Assembly (NCBI GenBank): GCA_901472455.1
Contig: LR590464.1
Span: 2,914,001-2,978,000 of the forward strand
From: Leclercia adecarboxylata
Lineage (GTDB): Bacteria; Pseudomonadota; Gammaproteobacteria; Enterobacterales; Enterobacteriaceae
DNA: 64,000 nt
Reading direction: 5' to 3'
Shown here: in pieces, positions 50,211 to 59,218 of the stretch
Numbering within the stretch: the stretch's first letter is position 1
How the letters are laid out: every line of letters starts with the position of its first letter
Position numbers and translations under genes: made by a program
The notes under the pieces: model-generated
Seen by the model: the letters and a program-made list of their open reading frames with translations, nothing else
The model's database searches: none
Told to the model about the DNA's origin: nothing

Positions 50211-50896
50211 TGCTTCACATTCGTGATATGGACATCCGCCGGGGTGGGCCGCAGGGCTTCTACGTCTCGCTGCCGGGGCTTACGCTCCGGTCCGGCGAGG
50301 TCGCGGCGCTGACCGGTCCCAGCGGCTGCGGCAAAAGCACGCTGCTGGAGATGATCGGGGCGATCCTGCGCCCAGGCAGCCTCGGTGCCTATCAGCTGAG
50401 CGAGCGTGACATTGCCGCCCCGCTGCTGGCTGAAGACGAGCCTGCGCTGGCCGCGTTCCGCGCCCGCGAGCTGGGTTTTATGCTGCAACATGGCGGGCTG
50501 CTGCCGTGGCTGTCGGTGATGGAAAATATCACCCTGGCGCGACGGCTGGCGGGCCTGACCACCCGGTCATCCTGGCTGGAGACGGCCATCGACACTTTGG
50601 GTGTGCGTCACCTGCTAAAGAGTTTGCCTTCCCGGCTCTCCATTGGTGAACGACAGCGCGTGGCGTTTATTCGCGCCATCGCCCATCAACCACGCCTGCT
50701 ACTGGCGGATGAACCGACCGCCGCGCTGGATCCGGACAACGCCAGCCGTCTGTTTGCGCTTATCGTCGACATGGTGCGGACTCTGGATATGACCGCTATC
50801 GTCGTCAGCCATGACTGGCAACGTGTTGAACAATACGGTCTCAAACGTTTCACCGCCAGCATTGAGGAGGGGAAAAGTGTCTTCCTGCCCGATTGA
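50210..50896 (+). CDS. ABC transporter ATPase, LolD/MacB-like
   Basis: A 228-residue ATPase that would power the adjacent FtsX-type permease. The Walker A is GPSGCGKSTLLEMIG near residue 38, the Q-loop is in LGFMLQHGGLLPWLSVMENI, the signature is LSIGERQRVAF (with IGERQ in place of SGGQ), Walker B is RLLLADEPTAALD and the H-loop is VVSHDW. It starts inside the stop of the VWA gene. The permease GTG lies 20 bases before its own stop, so all three are translationally coupled. LolD and MacB relatives move lipoproteins or transmit force across the periplasm rather than transporting small solutes. Confidence 0.9.
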   Translation: MLHIRDMDIRRGGPQGFYVSLPGLTLRSGEVAALTGPSGCGKSTLLEMIGAILRPGSLGAYQLSERDIAAPLLAEDEPALAAFRARELGFMLQHGGLLPWLSVMENITLARRLAGLTTRSSWLETAIDTLGVRHLLKSLPSRLSIGERQRVAFIRAIAHQPRLLLADEPTAALDPDNASRLFALIVDMVRTLDMTAIVVSHDWQRVEQYGLKRFTASIEEGKSVFLPD

Positions 50897-52109
50897 CAGG
50901 CCTTCTGAACGCGGCCTGCTATGGCGTATGGCACTGCGCGATCTGATTCACGATCGCAAAGTCGCCCTGTGCATTATCTTTTCGCTGATTGCCGTGATTG
51001 CCCCGCTGCTTCTGCTATTCGGGCTGAAAAACGGCATCGTCAGCCAACTGCGACACCAGCTGCTGGACGATCCCCGCACCCGAGAAGTGCGGATTACCGG
51101 CAACGGAAATTACGATTTCAGCTGGCTGGAACGACTGGCGGAACGTCCGGAAGTGGGCTTTTCGATCCCCCTGACCCGCTCGCTGAACACCCAGGCAGAT
51201 CTGGTGCGCGATGGTCAGCGCTTTGTTGCGGGTGCTGAAGTGATTCCCACCCGCAGTGGCGATCCGCTGTTGTCGGGCGTTACGGTGCCTCGCCAGGATC
51301 ATCAGGTGGTGTTGAGCGCCAGCGCAGCCCGTCGGTTGGAACTCAAACCCGGCGAGTCATTCCGACTGATGGTCAACCGCAAAGTTGAGGGGCAAAACCA
51401 ACGCACGGCCTTCGCCTTGACGGTAAGCGGCGTGCTGGACGACGCCCGATTTGCTCGCGCAGGCGCCTTTGTCACTCTGCCGTTGCTGGTGGCGCTGGAA
51501 GACTATCGGGACGGCTACCAGGTACCGCTATTACAAGTTAGCGAGGGCAAACCGCCCCGGGAGCGCACACGCTTCTCCCGTGCACGGGTGTATGCCAGCT
51601 CGCTGGATGATGTCTCGGCGCTGGCTCGCTGGCTGGAAGAGCAGCACATCGAAGCGGTCACCCAGGCGGCACAGATTGAGGCCGTGCAGGCGATAGACCG
51701 TGTGCTGGGCGTCATATTCGGCGTGATCGCATGGATTTCAGCGACGGGCTGCATCGCCTCGTTGATTGGTGCCTTTATCGCCAATATCGATCGCAAAAGA
51801 AAGGACATGGCGATACTGCGGCTTCTCGGTTTTCGTCGTCGCGCCGTCACCCTGTTTATTGTTATCCAGGCGCTGTTCCTGACCGGTGCGGCATTCGCTG
51901 CCGGGCTGGTGCTCTATCTGCTGGGCAGCACGTTGTTTAACCGGGTGCTGGGCGCCTCACTGCCCGATCAGGCGTTTGTCTGCCACCTCGAACCCCTTCA
52001 TTATTTGGCGGCGCTGCTGTGCGTTCTGGTGGTTGCACTCAGCGTTGCCGCGATCGGGGCATTACGCGCCCTGAAGATCGAACCTGCGGAGAGTTTACGT
52101 GAAATTTAA
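50877..52109 (+). CDS. FtsX/LolC-type ABC permease
   Basis: A 410-residue integral membrane protein of the FtsX/MacB permease family. Transmembrane helix 1 is ALCIIFSLIAVIAPLLLLFG near residue 30. A large periplasmic domain of about 200 residues follows, then three helices at the C-terminus (VLGVIFGVIAWISATGCIAS, LFIVIQALFLTGAAFAAGLV and YLAALLCVLVVALSVAAIGA), ending in ALKIEPAESLREI, as in LolC/LolE. I chose GTG 50877 because GAGGAGG precedes it by a few bases. Its stop overlaps the next GTG start. It is likely to extract or gate envelope components. Confidence 0.88.
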   Translation: MSSCPIDRPSERGLLWRMALRDLIHDRKVALCIIFSLIAVIAPLLLLFGLKNGIVSQLRHQLLDDPRTREVRITGNGNYDFSWLERLAERPEVGFSIPLTRSLNTQADLVRDGQRFVAGAEVIPTRSGDPLLSGVTVPRQDHQVVLSASAARRLELKPGESFRLMVNRKVEGQNQRTAFALTVSGVLDDARFARAGAFVTLPLLVALEDYRDGYQVPLLQVSEGKPPRERTRFSRARVYASSLDDVSALARWLEEQHIEAVTQAAQIEAVQAIDRVLGVIFGVIAWISATGCIASLIGAFIANIDRKRKDMAILRLLGFRRRAVTLFIVIQALFLTGAAFAAGLVLYLLGSTLFNRVLGASLPDQAFVCHLEPLHYLAALLCVLVVALSVAAIGALRALKIEPAESLREI

Positions 52110-53634
52110 ACTGGCACTGGGCCTGTCGTTGATTGGGCTGGGCTATTCCTGCGCCGTGCAGGCCACCTGGGATGAGAAATTCTGGAACCCGAAACCGCTG
52201 GCAGACGATGTGATCCTGCCAATGCCCTGCGACGGCGCGATGGCGTTTCGCAAAGTTGCAATACCGCAAAACAAGCCCTTAGAGGATTACAACATCGTCC
52301 TCGGCCAGGAAGGCGATGAGTTGGGGTTCGTGGAGCAATCCCGGCAGGAGCATATTGCTGGCAGTTTCCCGGATCCGAAGAACAAAGGCCGTTACTACCT
52401 GATCGCGAAGTACGAACTGAGCGATTTGCAGTTCCGCGCCCTTTCCGGTGAGTGCCCTAAAGCCGACATCAAAGGCCGCCTGCCGAAAGTGAACATCGGC
52501 TGGATGGATGCGATGGCGTTTGCGAATCAGTACAACCTGTGGCTTCGTAAAGAAAAGCTCGCCTCACTGCCAAAAGACGACGGACAGCCGGGCTTCCTGC
52601 GTTTGCCGACGGAAACCGAGTGGGAGTTTGCCGCCCGTGGCGGGCTGGCGGTGTCGCCGTCTGAGTTTCGAGATCAACACTTCCCGATGCCGGAAGGTTT
52701 GAACGGCTATGTCTGGTTTGCCGGGGCGCAGTCGTCCAACGGCAAGCTGCAACTGACCGGCCTGCTAAAGCCGAACCCTCTCGGCATACATGACATTCTG
52801 GGCAACGTCGCGGAGATGATGTTTGAACCTTTCCGCCTGAACAAGCTGGATCGTCTGCACGGTAAAGCAGGTGGCTACGTGGTCCGCGGCGGCAGCTATG
52901 TTACCACCCAGGGGGATATTCGTAGCGCCCTTCGCGGCGAAGAACCTTACTACACCGACAGCGGCGAAAACGTGAGTAAAACCACCGGCGTGCGCCTAGT
53001 GATGGTCTCTACCACCCTCACCTCCCGCGATCGCGTGAAAGAGATCGAGAAAGAGTGGCAAGCCCTCGGCAGCGCACCCAAAACCGCAACACAAGGCAAG
53101 GCCCCAGACTCACTGCAAAACCTGAACGCCATCTCGGCCAAAGTGCAGGATGACGGGCTTAAAAAGGAGCTGGAAAAACTGCGTGGTGAGCTGCGTGCCA
53201 ACAGTCAGCTGCGCGATGAACAGCGCGACCAGGCTATTCGGACTTCGCTGCAACTGGGCGCATTCCTTTGCACCAAGATGAAAGATGACGGGGATTTTCT
53301 CGAACGTCTGAACCAGCTCTACAGTAAAACCTGCGCCGCCGACAGCCAGTTGGACGCAAACTGCGCGCGACGCCAGGAACAGCTAGGTCAGCACCAGAAA
53401 GCGCTCGATTTTATCTCCAGTTACTACGCTGACACGCTGGTTGATATGGGCTCCACCTACAACAAACCGCTTATTGACCCACAGATTGCAGTGGTCCAGC
53501 AGCAGATGGCTGCACGCGGAAAAACGAACCTGAACGGCTACCTGGACACTTACTGGAGCAACCTTCAGGGCTACTGGAAAGATGGCAAAGTCGCGCGCGA
53601 TGCGTGGCTGATGGCATGCAAAAAAAATAATTAA
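52099..53634 (+). CDS. Periplasmic formylglycine-enzyme-fold (SUMF1) protein
   Basis: A 511-residue protein with a signal peptide (MKFKLALGLSLIGLGYSCAV, cleavage near QAT). The FGE-sulfatase/SUMF1 fold spans about residues 80-310 with FLRLPTETEWEFAARGG, NPLGIHDILGNVAEMMFEPF, YVVRGGSYVTTQGDIRSALR and TGVRLVM. Members of this fold include oxidases that make formylglycine, nonheme iron enzymes and purely structural proteins; the catalytic Cys pair of true FGE is not evident here. The C-terminal third has a coiled coil (KKELEKLRGELRANSQLRDE) and several Cys. The start is GTG 52099, overlapping the permease stop. Intact. Confidence 0.85.
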   Translation: MKFKLALGLSLIGLGYSCAVQATWDEKFWNPKPLADDVILPMPCDGAMAFRKVAIPQNKPLEDYNIVLGQEGDELGFVEQSRQEHIAGSFPDPKNKGRYYLIAKYELSDLQFRALSGECPKADIKGRLPKVNIGWMDAMAFANQYNLWLRKEKLASLPKDDGQPGFLRLPTETEWEFAARGGLAVSPSEFRDQHFPMPEGLNGYVWFAGAQSSNGKLQLTGLLKPNPLGIHDILGNVAEMMFEPFRLNKLDRLHGKAGGYVVRGGSYVTTQGDIRSALRGEEPYYTDSGENVSKTTGVRLVMVSTTLTSRDRVKEIEKEWQALGSAPKTATQGKAPDSLQNLNAISAKVQDDGLKKELEKLRGELRANSQLRDEQRDQAIRTSLQLGAFLCTKMKDDGDFLERLNQLYSKTCAADSQLDANCARRQEQLGQHQKALDFISSYYADTLVDMGSTYNKPLIDPQIAVVQQQMAARGKTNLNGYLDTYWSNLQGYWKDGKVARDAWLMACKKNN

Positions 53635-53657
53635 TTTTGACAAGGAGATAGCAGGTA

Positions 53658-54359
53658 ATGGTTACTTTTAAAGCGTTACGCACAGCAGCAGTTGCAGGTT
53701 TGATGGTGGTTCTGGCGGGCTGTCAGAGTACGGGGAGTGGTGGCGGCGGCGTAGATCCACGTCTCGCCAATAATCAGGATGTCGAGTTTTTTAACAAATC
53801 TGGCTGGCAAGCTTGTGCCGGCGGCGCGGCGCTGGGTGCGCTCGCGTGTGCCGTCAGTAACTCCAGCAACAAAGCTGTGTGTATGGCAGCAGCCGCGGTT
53901 GCCGGTTGCGGTGTAGGGATCGGTGCCAACGCCTATCTGGATAACCAGCGTAAGAAGTATGCCTCGCAAGAGCTGCAGTTAGACGCAGCAATCAAAGATG
54001 TGGAAAGTGAAAACGCCCGCATTCAGAACGCCACTACTGTTGCCAAATCAGTTATCGCGTCCGACAAACAGACGCTGGCCAGCATTGAAAAAGAGATGAC
54101 CGCAAAGACCGCGAAAAAAGACGCGGTTCAGAAGCAGATCAAAGGAGTGGATGCCAATATCGCCTATCTGCGTAACACCATCACGGATATGAAAAAACAT
54201 GAAAAACAGTGGCAGGACGTCTCTGCAAGTATGAATAAAACCGGCAGCGATACCAAAGAACTAGATAGCAAAATTGCGTTGATGCAAGACAAAATCGGCT
54301 CCCTTCAGGGCGAGCTGGATAGCCTGTACACCCAGCGTACCGCGCTGAAAGTGGGTTAA
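53658..54359 (+). CDS. Outer-membrane-type lipoprotein with coiled coil
   Basis: A 233-residue protein. The lipobox LMVVLAGC places the lipidated Cys at residue 22, followed by QSTGSGGGG. The residue after Cys is Gln rather than Asp, so Lol sorting to the outer membrane is predicted. A Gly/Ala-rich hydrophobic segment (ACAGGAALGALACAV, AAAAVAGCGVGIGANAYL) resembles glycine-zipper motifs. The rest is a long coiled coil (KYASQELQLDAAIKDVESEN onward). AAGGAG lies upstream. It may reach across the periplasm. Family not recognised. Confidence 0.75.
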   Translation: MVTFKALRTAAVAGLMVVLAGCQSTGSGGGGVDPRLANNQDVEFFNKSGWQACAGGAALGALACAVSNSSNKAVCMAAAAVAGCGVGIGANAYLDNQRKKYASQELQLDAAIKDVESENARIQNATTVAKSVIASDKQTLASIEKEMTAKTAKKDAVQKQIKGVDANIAYLRNTITDMKKHEKQWQDVSASMNKTGSDTKELDSKIALMQDKIGSLQGELDSLYTQRTALKVG

Positions 54360-54369
54360 GGAGAACAGA

Positions 54370-54853
54370 ATGCGTTATTTACTGCTAGCCGTTGGCGCCT
54401 TGTTGTTGAGCGGCTGTGCGACGGATGCACGCGACTGCGACCCGACTACGGGCGATGTCAGTATCGTCACCAAATTTAACTGCAACTATTCCGGTACCTG
54501 GGATAAGCGCGTGGATGACAAACAGAACACACTCGCGCACGAGCAAGTTCTGAATGCAGAGTTTTAAAGCTGTTAACGAAGCCATTGAGAAAGAAAAAGC
54601 GCAGAGCAACGCCAGCGTTGCCAGCAAACGTCAGTCTCAACAGGCTCTACAAAGCTCGCTAAATAAACTGGTGGCTCAGCTTAAAACGAAAACCGCTGGA
54701 CGTGCCGATGCGCAAAAACAGGTCGCCGACCTCGAAAAAAGTATTAAAGAGGCACAAAACGACCGAGCGAATCTGTCATGCAAAAAACAGATGGAGCTGC
54801 AAAAACTGCAGGGTCAGTTAGCCGAGCTGCAAGCCACCCTGGCGACCCAATAA
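54370..54853 (+). CDS. Second coiled-coil lipoprotein (one frameshift)
   Basis: Begins MRYLLLAVGALLLSGC with a lipobox; Ala follows the Cys, so outer-membrane sorting is expected. The mature N-terminus is ATDARDCDPTTGDVSIVTKF and NCNYSGTWDKRVDD. The frame stops after VLNAEF because of an indel near 54562. The next frame continues KAVNEAIEKEKAQSNASVAS into a coiled coil and ends ELQATLATQ. The full length is about 160 residues. It follows the first lipoprotein by 10 bases with an RBS (AAGGAG) and has the same general design. Confidence 0.72.
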
Positions 54854-54910
54854 CGAGCACGACCTGCCGGGGACAGATCCGGCAGGTTATCAACTTATCA
54901 GGACAAATCC

Positions 54911-55387
54911 ATGAAAACAAAACTGATTGCCCTAGGCCTTCTCGCAACGGCAGCGTTCATGAACCAGGCCCTTGCGGCACCGCCTGACCCTGAACTGCTT
55001 TTCAACTGTGATTTATCTAATGGCAAGGGGGTTGTTGTGCGTCTCAATAACGACGTACCAACCTACTACTACGGATCGATCGATAAAGTCGAAATGACCT
55101 TACCAAAATTCGAAGGGGATAAGACTCAGGTTCGCGCAGGCCAGGTCGCCTTCTCCGGTGGCGGTGCCTCCTGGTACCGCTTTATTAATGGCGTATACAG
55201 CTATGTAGTTTACAGCGGCATAGGCAAAGGCTGGGAGTTTACCGGTCTGAAGGTCTATAAAAACGCCAAACTGCTGATGAAAAAAGAGTGCACTAACGGC
55301 GGGTTCTTGACGCAGACTTATCGTGGAGAAAACCTGGTGCAGGAATCGGATACTGGCGACGATGCCACTTACGGATACGCCGATTAA
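54911..55387 (+). CDS. Secreted hypothetical protein, 158 aa
   Basis: A signal peptide is clear (MKTKLIALGLLATAAFMNQA, cleavage after LAA). The mature part, starting PPDPELLFNCDLSNGKGVVV, looks beta-rich (TYYYGSIDKVEMTLPKFEGD, GASWYRFINGVYSYVVYSGI) and has two Cys that could pair. It may be a periplasmic or surface domain of the cluster. It is separated from the lipoprotein by 57 bases. Family not recognised. Confidence 0.65.
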   Translation: MKTKLIALGLLATAAFMNQALAAPPDPELLFNCDLSNGKGVVVRLNNDVPTYYYGSIDKVEMTLPKFEGDKTQVRAGQVAFSGGGASWYRFINGVYSYVVYSGIGKGWEFTGLKVYKNAKLLMKKECTNGGFLTQTYRGENLVQESDTGDDATYGYAD

Positions 55388-55401
55388 TGACAGGCCATTT
55401 G

Positions 55402-55770
55402 ATGAAGCGACAAATCAAAGCAGGAACGATGATGGCTAGCCTGCTGTTTATGGCGCCCGCCAGCGCACTGGAAATTTGGCACTCAAACACCGTCTGGGCG
55501 AACCAGGGGATGTGTAGCGCCACCTTCATGCTGGATAGCGGCATGAGCGAGGTGGGTCCGCTGGAGATTGGAGTAGAGCTGGTGAATGTTCAAGGAGTGG
55601 TCGTCGCCATCGATACGCTGAACGTCGATCGGTTTGGCGATTCGGAAGCAACCCGTTACCAGACAACTTTTCTCGAAAGTGAAGCCGTGTGCGAGGATGA
55701 CCTTACCGTACGTTTCACCGCCCTGGTGACGGTGTCAGGCCAGTCGAAAAAAAACGTTGCCATTGAGTGA
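55402..55770 (+). CDS. Small secreted protein, possibly IrmA-like
   Basis: Starts at ATG 55402 (MKRQIKAGTMMASLLFMAPA) with a signal peptide cleaved near ASA; a frame extends five codons upstream. The mature domain of about 100 residues is beta-rich with two Cys: LEIWHSNTVWANQGMCSATF, then VNVQGVVVAIDTLNVDRFGD and EATRYQTTFLESEAVCEDDL. From memory the pattern resembles IrmA-type small secreted proteins of uropathogenic E. coli, which have a fibronectin-like fold, but I am not sure. It is the last gene of the cluster, 14 bases after the previous one, and is followed by a terminator. Confidence 0.6.
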   Translation: MKRQIKAGTMMASLLFMAPASALEIWHSNTVWANQGMCSATFMLDSGMSEVGPLEIGVELVNVQGVVVAIDTLNVDRFGDSEATRYQTTFLESEAVCEDDLTVRFTALVTVSGQSKKNVAIE

Positions 55771-55833
55771 GCTACATATTCGCACATTCAAACCCTTCAC
55801 TCTCATCAACCCTCACTGGAATAAGCAGGATTA

Positions 55834-55860
55834 GCGAACTCGATGAATTCGGGTTTTTTT
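55834..55860 (+). terminator. Terminator of the srf-type operon
   Basis: GCGAACTC-GAT-GAATTCG hairpin with one mismatch, followed by T7, 64 bases after the last stop codon. Confidence 0.65.
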
Positions 55861-56900
55861 AGAATTATCGGTAAACAAATGAGTCGCGATATTTTCCCCT
55901 GCTAGTGAGTTTTCCTGAAGGCGCCATCAAACCTGTCGAGGTTTAGATACCTTGAACCGGCATAGAGGCGCGGCCGCTAACCTAAACTGGATTTATTTCC
56001 GTTCGGTGGCACCGTAGCCTGGTGAAGCAGGTAAAGGAGCAGAAGGGATCATCTGTCCCCACCCTTGACCTATAACTTAAAGCTATTCAGAAGCTGAATT
56101 ACGCGGCCGGAGTGGTCCCGACAAGGCGAAGCCGCAGCCGGGGCGTATCTCCGCGTTAGCGCCGGTTGAGGCGCTTACGAGCGTGTACTCCGGTACTTAC
56201 CTCGGCACTACTTGCAGCGGCTCATAACCTAGTTACAACATCCATCATTAAAAGTGACACTACTCCCGGGCTTTGCCCGGAGGCGGCGGCGCTTTGCAGG
56301 GTGAGGCTGGTCTCAGGTGTTGCCGCTGTGCACGGAATTCGATTATAGGTTGAGATGGGCTTTCAGATTCATTTGTGTGAGGGTATTTCAGGTTGGAAGG
56401 GATATAACTTTATATGTATGTTGTAACTATATTTTTAAAAATTGCGGTCCTCTTAGGATCTTCAATAAAGTTGTCGGCCCTGATTAATTTATGCGTCTTG
56501 TTTTTCCCGCCTCGGATTGGGCGTGTTGCTATCTCTACTTTGCCAGTTTCACGTGTGGCCTGGGAACATAAGCCATGTGCTGGACATCAATAACTTATCA
56601 TTCATCATATCTGAGCAGTCGGCAGTCGTGATCAGATGCTTGGTGTAAGTGGGGATGAATAACAGCCAAATTATGGTCTCTGATTTTACCTAGACTGAGA
56701 TGCCCTTCGGAACAGGCCTCAGCATGTCATGATCAGCTCGCCCGCTTTGATGCCGTCATTTACAGGAACCACACTTGTACTAACGAAATGAAGGCAGCGC
56801 TGGCCGTAGCCACGATGCCGATTGGATCAAACGACACAGCTCTATCGGACGTACCGTATGCAAATTCTGTAGTTTTGTCGACTAAGGATGATGAGTTTAG
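55861..56900. other. Structured non-coding region, unassigned
   Basis: About 1 kb without a credible gene. The first half is GC-rich and holds hairpins, for example CCGGGC-TTT-GCCCGG at 56266-56280 and GTTTAG/CTAAAC arms near 55944 and 55982. The second half is ordinary AT-rich sequence. It could contain a non-coding RNA or decayed element; I cannot name it. Confidence 0.35.
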
Positions 56901-56907
56901 CTTACAA

Positions 56908-57186
56908 GTTAGACGGACACTTTTCTTTATATGATAGAAAGGGGAATGTTTTTCCGACTCTTTAAATCATAATATAGAACTTATTCAATAAGTTACACCT
57001 ACAGATTAAGTTGGACGGACACTTATCTTTTTTGGTTAACGCCATACTTAGTGCGAACGATGTCCTTTTAGTCATAATCCATTGATATTTAGTAGTAATT
57101 TATCCATGCATCCTAATCGGACAGACATATTTTTTTGTCTGGGTTGCATACATCTGTAAACAACCTTTTAACCTGGACGGACAAAT
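56908..57186 (+). repeat. Four GGACGGACA-type direct repeats before HTH gene
   Basis: The motifs AGACGGACAC (about 56912), GGACGGACAC (about 57012), GGACAGACAT (about 57119) and GGACGGACAA (about 57177) are all on the plus strand in very AT-rich DNA upstream of the gene at 57340. Several are preceded by GTT or CTAAT-like sequence. They could be binding sites for that protein. Confidence 0.6.
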
Positions 57187-57339
57187 TACCTATAAATCAA
57201 TTCAAAACCGCCGCAAAAAGTAACATTGAGTATTTATTACATAATTGGTTCTCAATCTAAATTAATCTATAGGTTTGTCACTGAAAATTTGACCATTACA
57301 AAAACGAAAAATATAATAAATGTCAAATTGAGGTGACTT

Positions 57340-57981
57340 ATGAACAAACATATCACAACAGAACTAGAGCTGCGCGCAACAGCGAAGCTGGCTGATTATC
57401 AACTTAGTCTTCTGAAAAGAATTATTAACGTCGCGGTCTCACTAATGCCTGAGTTTGAAGATAAAAACCAGGCATTAGACGCAATCACGCTGGATGATGG
57501 TTCCCTGATGCAACTGCTCTGCTCCATTCAGATGGAACAAAAGACGCGTGCATCAGAACACGAGATGCGTAAAGTACGTCGTCGCCGTGAAAATCTGGAG
57601 GCTTTTTACAAGAGCCTGCAGGAGCTTGGCGGCACCCTTAAGGCTAACGACGTGGCCGATAAGCTGGGCATCACCCGCCAGGCAGTAAATGTCCGGGTGA
57701 AAAAGAATCAGCTCATTGCATTTAAACAAAACGCCGATTATATCTTTCCCGTCTTCCAGTTCACCGAGAAAGGCCTGTTGCCCGGGTTTAAAGAAGTCAT
57801 GAGCTCGTTTGATGAAGATACGCATCCAATGCTGCGTCTCGGTGTACTGAATGCACCGATTCAACTCAGTGAAGACGTGACAAAAACGCCGATTCAGATC
57901 ATGCAGGACGGCGCAAAACCCGACGAACTGGAGCTTGCAATACGCTCTGCAAGATTGTGCGGCAACCATACTGCCAACTAA
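57340..57981 (+). CDS. Helix-turn-helix DNA-binding protein, antitoxin-like
   Basis: A 213-residue protein. The N-terminal half is helical (LADYQLSLLKRIINVAVSLM). A helix-turn-helix is clear at about 105-130 (GTLKANDVADKLGITRQAVN VRVKK). The C-terminal part, LLPGFKEVMSSFDEDTHPML and onward to DELELAIRSARLCGN, recalls the region of Xre/MbcA-type antitoxins that carry a partner RES toxin. No toxin follows: an IS3-family element begins 16 bases after the stop. It could equally be a solitary plasmid regulator. AGGTGA precedes the ATG at 57340. Confidence 0.6.
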   Translation: MNKHITTELELRATAKLADYQLSLLKRIINVAVSLMPEFEDKNQALDAITLDDGSLMQLLCSIQMEQKTRASEHEMRKVRRRRENLEAFYKSLQELGGTLKANDVADKLGITRQAVNVRVKKNQLIAFKQNADYIFPVFQFTEKGLLPGFKEVMSSFDEDTHPMLRLGVLNAPIQLSEDVTKTPIQIMQDGAKPDELELAIRSARLCGNHTAN

Positions 57982-58026
57982 CCTGGTAAGGTGGGAGTGA
58001 CCTGCCCCCAGGATTAGATACAAAAC

Positions 58027-58860
58027 TCAGTTAGTAATGTCGGATCCTTCACTCTCAGAAGTACCCTTTCTCCAGCTCGCTGCAAATTCAGACGGCGTCT
58101 GATAATTCAGTGTGGAGTGCGGGCGACATTCGTTATAATCCTGACGCCATTCGCTGATGGTTTTCCTGGCATGATTGACGTCGCTGAACCAGTGTTCATT
58201 CAGGCATTCATCGCGAAAGCGTCCGTTAAAACTCTCAATAAATCCGTTCTGTGTCGGCTTGCCGGGCTGGATAAGTCGCAGCTCCACTCCATGCTCAAAG
58301 GCCCACTGATCGAGCGCGCGGCAGGTAAATTCCGGGCCCTGATCGGTTCTTATCGTAGCCGGATAGCCGCGAAACAGCGCAATGCTGTCCAGAATACGCG
58401 TGACCTGCACGCCTGAAATCCCGAAGGCAACAGTGATCGTCAGGCATTCCTTTGTGAAGTCATCGACGCAGGTCAGGCACTTGATCCTGCGGCCAGTGGC
58501 CAGCGCATCCATGACGAAATCCATCGACCAGGTCATGTTGGGCGCCGCCGGGCGGAGCAGCGGCAGACGTTCTGTTGCGAGCCCTTTACGACGACGTCTG
58601 CGTTTAACGCCCAGCCCGTTCAGATGATAAAGGCGGTACACGCGCTTGTGATTAACCAGAAGCCCTTCACGGCGCAGTAACTGCCATATGCGGCGGTAGC
58701 CAAAACGCCTGCGCTCCAGTGCCAGTTCAGTAATGCGCCCTGATAAATGGGCATCAGCTGCCGGACACTGGGCGTCATAGCGGCAGGTCGACAGGGACAA
58801 ACCTGTGAGTCTGCAGGCACGACGTTGCGACAGACCGGTCGCATCACACATTAACACCAC
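58027..58860 (-). CDS. IS3-family OrfB transposase
   Basis: 277 residues with an HTH_21 region ([20 protein letters not shown]) and the rve integrase core: [20 protein letters not shown] with the first Asp, [20 protein letters not shown] with the second, and [20 protein letters not shown] with the Glu. The tail is [20 protein letters not shown]. It is intact and expected to be made as an OrfAB fusion by a -1 frameshift in the overlap with orfA. Confidence 0.9.
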   Translation of the reverse strand: MVLMCDATGLSQRRACRLTGLSLSTCRYDAQCPAADAHLSGRITELALERRRFGYRRIWQLLRREGLLVNHKRVYRLYHLNGLGVKRRRRRKGLATERLPLLRPAAPNMTWSMDFVMDALATGRRIKCLTCVDDFTKECLTITVAFGISGVQVTRILDSIALFRGYPATIRTDQGPEFTCRALDQWAFEHGVELRLIQPGKPTQNGFIESFNGRFRDECLNEHWFSDVNHARKTISEWRQDYNECRPHSTLNYQTPSEFAASWRKGTSESEGSDITN

Positions 58861-58879
58861 GACTTCGCGCTTCTGGTCT

Positions 58880-59146
58880 GTCGTCAGTACTTTCGCCCAA
58901 GAGCCACCTGAAGCGCCTCCTTATCCAGCATGGCCTCGGCGAGCAGCTTCTTGAGTCTGGCATTCTCTTCCTCAAGTGACTTCAGGCGCTTAACCTCAGG
59001 CACCTCCATGCCGCCATACTTCTTACGCCAGGTATAAAACGTGGCGTCGGAAATGGCATGCTTGTGGCAGATTTCCTAGGCCGAAACTCCGGCTTCGGTC
59101 TCGCGGAGAATACTGATGATCTGTTCGTCGGAAAAACGCTTCTTCA
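58880..59146 (-). pseudogene. IS3-family OrfA with in-frame stop
   Basis: Reads MKKRFSDEQIISILREAEAG from about 59146, with the helix-turn-helix ICHKHAISDATFYTWRKKYG and a leucine-zipper region. A TAG at about 59078 interrupts AGVSA-stop-EICHKH, where the family normally has Trp. The stop would abolish OrfA and OrfAB unless suppressed. Confidence 0.75.
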
Positions 59147-59218
59147 TAGGAATGCCCGCACGTTGCGGATGAAGACATTACTAACATCGCGGTGTATTAA
59201 TCAACGGGGAGCAGGTCA

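Larger units (their letters stand above)
57998..59218 (-). mobile_element. IS3-family element (IS407-like), 1.22 kb
   Basis: Terminal repeats TGACCTGCCCCCAGGATTAG at 57998 and TGACCTGCTCCCCGTTGATT read inward from 59218, followed by shared GTTAGTAATG segments. It encodes OrfA and OrfB leftward. No matching target duplication is seen. It lies directly behind the HTH gene and may have replaced its downstream partner. Confidence 0.88.
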
